Below are positions 60,569 through 64,000 of a stretch of 64,000 nt of DNA, in pieces; positions within the stretch are counted from its first letter, which is position 1; each line of letters begins with the position of its first letter. Below the pieces are notes generated by a model. The model did not search any database and was not told the origin of the DNA. It saw only the letters and a program-made list of their open reading frames with translations. The position numbers and the translations under genes are program-made. This DNA comes from PGZG01 sp046292765 (lineage in GTDB: Bacteria > Pseudomonadota > Gammaproteobacteria > Pseudomonadales > Alcanivoracaceae): assembly GCA_046292765.1 (NCBI GenBank), contig JBKBQA010000006.1:62001-126000 (forward strand), given 5' to 3'.

Positions 60569-61309
60569 ATGAACGCAGCAGGAATTGCAGTCCTTTCCGC
60601 CGCCGGCGCCTTTGCCCTCACCGGCATTGGCTACGGCGTCTATCAGGCCGGTGTCAGTCAGGGGCACGGCCCCGTAGCGACGGCGCCGGACCAGCAGCAG
60701 ACCCTCGATGCCAGAATTCAGGCCGCCGTGCAGGCGGCGATGCAGCCGGCCGTCACCGCACCGGTGGCGCCGGCCCCGGTCGAAAGTGCTGCGATGGTCG
60801 TCACTACCACAACGGTGTCGGCACCTGCGGTCGTCGCGGCGCCCCGGCCGGCGGTCACCACCGTCTACACCCCCCCGCCGCCGCAGGTTGCCCGAGTGCT
60901 GCATGTGGAGCCGGTGACCAGTAGCTGGCAGGAGCCGCGTGAGGTGTGCCAGTTGGTCACGGTGCAGCGACAGGTACAGGTACATGACGATACCCGTGCC
61001 GCCCGCACGGTGCTCGGTGCCGCCGCCGGTGGACTGCTTGGTAATCAGGTCGGTGGTGGCAGCGGCAAGAAGGTTGCCACCGTGGTGGGAGCGCTGGCCG
61101 GTGCCCAGGTCGGCAATCAGACCGCGAAACCGACTACCCGCACCGTTGCCACCACCGAGCAGCAATGCAACACGGTGATGGAAACCCGCACTCGTACCAA
61201 TGGTTATCTGGTGTCCTATGAGTACAACGGCCAGCTGGCGACGGTGCGCACCAGTCAGCGACCGGGCGATTATCTGCCGGTGGAAAATGGCCGGGTGATA
61301 GTGTTCTGA
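60569..61309 (+). CDS. Glycine-zipper (17-kDa antigen/SlyB-like) envelope protein
   Basis: 246 aa from ATG 60569 (GAGG upstream). N-terminal membrane segment (GIAVLSAAGAFALTGIGYGV), a long Pro/Ala/Val linker to about residue 110, two-Cys block (REVCQLVTVQRQ), then a glycine-zipper 2TM motif (RTVLGAAAGGLLGNQVGGGSGKKVATVVGALAGAQVGN) and a C-terminal CNTVMETRTRTNGYLVSYEYNGQ domain. Similar proteins sit in the outer membrane/periplasm and support envelope integrity. Not a lipoprotein (no lipobox). Confidence 0.82.
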   Translation: MNAAGIAVLSAAGAFALTGIGYGVYQAGVSQGHGPVATAPDQQQTLDARIQAAVQAAMQPAVTAPVAPAPVESAAMVVTTTTVSAPAVVAAPRPAVTTVYTPPPPQVARVLHVEPVTSSWQEPREVCQLVTVQRQVQVHDDTRAARTVLGAAAGGLLGNQVGGGSGKKVATVVGALAGAQVGNQTAKPTTRTVATTEQQCNTVMETRTRTNGYLVSYEYNGQLATVRTSQRPGDYLPVENGRVIVF

Positions 61310-61335
61310 CCCCGGTTCGTTGTTGACCCGGCGGT

Positions 61336-61356
61336 AGGAGCGGCATTCCTGCCGCA
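61336..61356. repeat. REP-like palindrome
   Basis: GTAGGAGCGGCATTCCTGCC followed by GC: a short palindrome with the GTAGGAGCGGC head found in Pseudomonas REP sequences. Just upstream of the larger inverted repeat. Confidence 0.5.
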
Positions 61357-61369
61357 AACGCTCCGGCAG

Positions 61370-61450
61370 GAGCGCTTTCCGCCCGTCCCTGAGATGAAGT
61401 CGCTCCCCGATACACGCTTTGTTCATCTCAGGGACGGGCGGAAAGCGCTC
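61370..61450. repeat. 29-bp perfect inverted repeat with 23-nt spacer
   Basis: Arms 61370-61398 (GAGCGCTTTCCGCCCGTCCC...) and 61422-61450 are exact complements; the loop is 61399-61421. It lies between the convergent glycine-zipper and ABC permease genes. It is much longer than an ordinary terminator and lacks T-runs. Confidence 0.85.
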
Positions 61451-61502
61451 TCGGGCATAGGCTAGTCGCGGCAGGGCCCAGCTTCAGCGGTAGGGCGATG
61501 AG

Positions 61503-62264
61503 TCAGTTCTTCAGTCGGTAGCCACTCAGGAACATCCAGCGGATGGTTAACAGGCAGGTGAGCATAAACAGCACGATCATGCCCAAGCTAATTCCCACGT
61601 CGACGTCTGCCACGCCATAGAAACTCCAGCGAAAGCCACTGATCAGATACACCACCGGATTGAACAGGGTGATGGTCTGCCACAGTGGCGGCAGCATGCT
61701 GATGGAGTAGAAGCTGCCACCGAGAAATGCCAATGGCGTAACAATCAGCATCGGCACAATCTGCAGCTTTTCCCAGCCATCCGCCCAGATGCCGATGATG
61801 AAGCCGAACAGGCTGAAGGTGATGGACGTCAGCACTAGAAAGAGGAGCATCCAGACCGGGTGCTCGATGGTGAATGGCACAAACAGTCGCGCTGTGAGCA
61901 GAATCAGGATGCCGAGCATGATGGACTTGCTGGCTGCCGCGCCGACGTAGCCGAGAACAATTTCCCCCCAGGAGATTGGAGCCGATAACACCTCGTAGAT
62001 GGTGCCCGAGTAGCGCGGCATATAGATGCCAAAAGAGGCATTGCTGATGCTCTCGGTCAGCAGCATCAACATAATCAGGCCCGGGACAATAAAAGCGCCG
62101 TAGCTGATGCCGTCAATCTCGATCATGCGCGAGCCAATGGCCGAGCCAAACACCACGAAATAGAGCGAAGTGGAAATCACTGGAGAAGCGATGCTCTGCA
62201 TCAGGGTGCGAAAGGTGCGCGCCATCTCAAAATGGTAAATGGCGCGAATGGCGTGCCAGTTCAT
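61503..62264 (-). CDS. ABC-2 type transporter permease
   Basis: 253 aa, six transmembrane helices, with the ABC-2 pattern FVVFGSAIGSRM, IDGISYGAFIVPGLIML and the later PLAFLGGSFYSISMLPP (PLxFLSGxFY motif). It overlaps the ATPase gene by 4 nt. This permease/ATPase pair is typical of NodJ/YadH-like exporters of lipids or polysaccharides; substrate unknown. Confidence 0.9.
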   Translation of the reverse strand: MNWHAIRAIYHFEMARTFRTLMQSIASPVISTSLYFVVFGSAIGSRMIEIDGISYGAFIVPGLIMLMLLTESISNASFGIYMPRYSGTIYEVLSAPISWGEIVLGYVGAAASKSIMLGILILLTARLFVPFTIEHPVWMLLFLVLTSITFSLFGFIIGIWADGWEKLQIVPMLIVTPLAFLGGSFYSISMLPPLWQTITLFNPVVYLISGFRWSFYGVADVDVGISLGMIVLFMLTCLLTIRWMFLSGYRLKN

Positions 62265-63187
62265 GTGTGCTCCCGGACCAGGTTGACGAAAATTTCTTCC
62301 AGCGAGCTTTCTTTTGTATGCAGGTCGCGGAAATCGATGCCTTCGGCATTGAGGCGACGGAGCAGGTCGGCGATGCCGGTGGTGTCGCTCTGGGTATCAA
62401 AGGTGTAAGTCAGTTGCTGACCGTCGTCCGACAGGGTCAACGGATAGCTGGCAAGGGCGGACGGAATTTCGGTAATCGGGTTCTGTAGCTGCAGGGTTAA
62501 CTGTTTGCGGCCGAGCTGGCGCATCAGTCGGTGCTTGTCCTCCACCAGAATGATCTCACCCTTGCGGATCACGCCGATGCGGTCCGCCATTTCCTCCGCT
62601 TCCTCGATGTAGTGGGTGGTCAGGATAATCGTCACACCCTGATCGCGCAGTGTGCGCACCATTTGCCACATGTCGCGACGCAGCTCCACGTCTACCCCGG
62701 CGGTGGGCTCATCAAGAAACAGGATGGAGGGTTCGTGGGACAGGGCCTTGGCAATCATCACCCGCCGTTTCATGCCGCCGGACAGCTGCATCACCCGACT
62801 GTCGCGCTTGTCCCATAGTGACAGGGTTTTCAGGATCGCTTCGATGCGGGCCGGGTCGGGAGCCTTGCCGAACAGTCCGCGACTGAAGTTGACTGTGGCC
62901 CAGACCGTTTCGAAGGCCTCGGTGGTCAGTTCCTGAGGCACCAGCCCGATCAGGCCGCGCGCAGCGCGATAGCTTTTCACTACATCGTGGCCATCGGCCA
63001 GCACCGTGCCAGCGGTCGGGTTGACGATGCCGCAGATGATGCTGATCAGGGTGGTTTTGCCGGCGCCGTTCGGACCGAGCAGGGCAAAGATTTCTCCCAG
63101 ACGGATGTCGAGGTGGATATTGTTCAGGGCCCGGAAGCCACTGTCATAGGTCTTTGACAGGTTCCGGATCTGGATCACGTCGTTCAC
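62261..63187 (-). CDS. ABC transporter ATP-binding protein
   Basis: 308 aa from GTG 63187 (an overlapping ATG goes to a stop at once). Walker A GPNGAGKTT, signature LSGGMKRR, Walker B ILFLDEPTAGVD, His-switch TTHYIEEAEEM are intact. A C-terminal extension follows the ATPase core (QLTLQLQNPITEIPS...), as in YadG-like proteins. Operon with the permease. Confidence 0.93.
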   Translation of the reverse strand: MNDVIQIRNLSKTYDSGFRALNNIHLDIRLGEIFALLGPNGAGKTTLISIICGIVNPTAGTVLADGHDVVKSYRAARGLIGLVPQELTTEAFETVWATVNFSRGLFGKAPDPARIEAILKTLSLWDKRDSRVMQLSGGMKRRVMIAKALSHEPSILFLDEPTAGVDVELRRDMWQMVRTLRDQGVTIILTTHYIEEAEEMADRIGVIRKGEIILVEDKHRLMRQLGRKQLTLQLQNPITEIPSALASYPLTLSDDGQQLTYTFDTQSDTTGIADLLRRLNAEGIDFRDLHTKESSLEEIFVNLVREHT

Positions 63188-63245
63188 GCCAACATCCGCA
63201 TTCTGGCCACTGGGGCAGGAATGCGGATGGTGTCAGATTTCCCCC

Positions 63246-64000
63246 TTACTTGACCATCTTGCGCATCATCTCGACGCGGTCCTTGTATGGGGCATAGCGC
63301 AACGGGATGTCCAGCCAGCTGCTGGTCTTGAGGATGCTGCGTTGGTGGGAGAAGGTGTCGAAGGAGTGCTTGCCGTGGTAGGCGCCCATGCCACTTTCGC
63401 CAACACCGCCAAACGGCAGGTGGGCGTTGGCCACATGCATCACGGTGTTGTTGATGCAGCCGCCGCCGAACTGGATGTTGGCGAGCACATCGCGCTCGAC
63501 CTGTTCGCTGGCGGTAAACAGGTACAGCGCCAGCGGGTGCTTCGGCAGTGTCCGGAGCTGGCGATACAGATCGTCCAGGCTGCCGTATTCGAGCAGGGGC
63601 AGCACCGGCCCGAAAATTTCTTCTTGCATCACCGGGTCGGCGATCGATACACCTCCAAGCACGGTCGGAGCAATAAACTTGCTGGCCCGGTCGGTCTGGC
63701 CACCGATCAGTACCTTGGCCGGGTCAATGAGTCCGGCGACCCGATCAAAATGACGGTGATTGATCATGCGGCCGAAGTCCGGGCTGTTGATCGGATCGTC
63801 GCCGTAGAAGGCCTTCACCGTGTCTATGATTTCCCGTTCGAACGCAGTACGGATATCCCGGTGTACCCAGACGTGGTCCGGCGCGATACAGGTTTGACCC
63901 GCGTTCATCATCTTGCCGGCGATGATGCGTTTGGCTGCCAGCTTCAGATTGGCGTCCTTGTGGACGACGGTCGGGCTCTTGCCACCCAGTTCCAGCGTCA
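63246..64000 (-). CDS. Coniferyl-aldehyde-type aldehyde dehydrogenase, 5' end outside window
   Basis: The frame is open at the right edge; 251 codons of the C-terminal half are present. TLELGGKSP (catalytic Glu) is at the window edge, NAGQTCIAPDHVWV (catalytic Cys) follows, and QEEIFGPVLPLLEYGSLDD and HLPFGGVGESGMGAYHGKHSF are the usual C-terminal ALDH blocks. The GAYHGK-SFDTFSHQRSILK ending is typical of coniferyl/long-chain aldehyde dehydrogenases (CalB-like, ALDH3 group), which oxidise aldehydes with NAD(P)+. Single gene, 58 bp downstream of the ABC ATPase start region. Confidence 0.9.
   Translation of the reverse strand, partial: TLELGGKSPTVVHKDANLKLAAKRIIAGKMMNAGQTCIAPDHVWVHRDIRTAFEREIIDTVKAFYGDDPINSPDFGRMINHRHFDRVAGLIDPAKVLIGGQTDRASKFIAPTVLGGVSIADPVMQEEIFGPVLPLLEYGSLDDLYRQLRTLPKHPLALYLFTASEQVERDVLANIQFGGGCINNTVMHVANAHLPFGGVGESGMGAYHGKHSFDTFSHQRSILKTSSWLDIPLRYAPYKDRVEMMRKMVK

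Noticed and set aside
60047..61426. Long minus-strand frame of 459 codons opposite the glycine-zipper gene
   Set aside because: It is the antisense shadow of two well-supported plus-strand genes; composition (His/Gly/Arg repeats) and lack of a start site argue against coding.
1..64000. CRISPR arrays, rRNA genes or complete tRNA genes
   Set aside because: No regularly spaced direct repeats of 25-40 bp and no rRNA or cloverleaf sequences were recognised on either strand.

Overview
The window is a chromosomal segment of a gammaproteobacterium, most likely in the Pseudomonadales (Pseudomonas/Alcanivorax-like). The reasons are a divergent fpr/finR-type pair, an APS-type CysH, Lif-type chaperones, a DUF2878-DUF1295-Cfa lipid cluster, RND efflux genes and GC-rich coding. 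This placement is inferred from gene content only.

Layout. 1-1.7 kb: a cut-off short-chain dehydrogenase and a ferritin-like metal-dependent hydrolase (minus strand). 1.9-7.4 kb: two TetR regulators, then a lipoprotein membrane-fusion protein and an RND pump (plus strand). 7.5-25.6 kb: a genomic island. Its left side carries an IS5-family element with CTAG target duplications. Its right side ends in a 24-bp tRNA 3'-end fragment (25613-25636) that looks like attR. Inside are a phage/ICE-type recombination module (Gp3-like RDF, YqaJ nuclease, DUF932, RadC) whose genes are mostly separated by hairpins, then an Avs-like Mrr-STAND ATPase followed by a PIN-domain membrane protein, a Gabija (GajA/GajB) system, a winged-helix-like protein with a small membrane protein, an AT-rich spacer with iteron-like repeats, and a YhfG/Fic toxin-antitoxin pair in which Fic seems to start at CTG. 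No integrase or left att site is visible.

25.7-46.6 kb: chromosomal backbone. It has a TolC-family channel, DUF1289, a lipoprotein, thioesterase, type-II hydroxyacyl-CoA dehydrogenase, DinB, FAD monooxygenase, a secreted trypsin-like protease with a GlyGly-CTERM-like tail, a membrane protein with a degenerate GGDEF domain, a chalcone-isomerase-like/lipoprotein pair facing a DUF2878-DUF1295-cyclopropane synthase operon that runs into a sensor kinase, its convergent response regulator, a diguanylate cyclase, a DEAD-box helicase, a conserved unknown protein and a fatty-acid desaturase.

46.8-50.7 kb: two secreted sphingomyelinase-C paralogues, about 95% identical, flanking a lipase-chaperone (Lif) family gene. 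50.9-64 kb: nitroreductase, finR-like LysR, fpr, a DUF1631-like protein with PilZ, cysH, a 7TMR-DISM diguanylate cyclase, acyltransferase and thioesterase, a glycine-zipper protein, a large intergenic inverted repeat with a REP-like motif, an ABC-2 exporter and a cut-off aldehyde dehydrogenase.

The features most worth follow-up are the Mrr-STAND plus PIN-membrane gene pair, the SMase-Lif-SMase locus with its duplicated upstream element, and the CTG-start Fic toxin.
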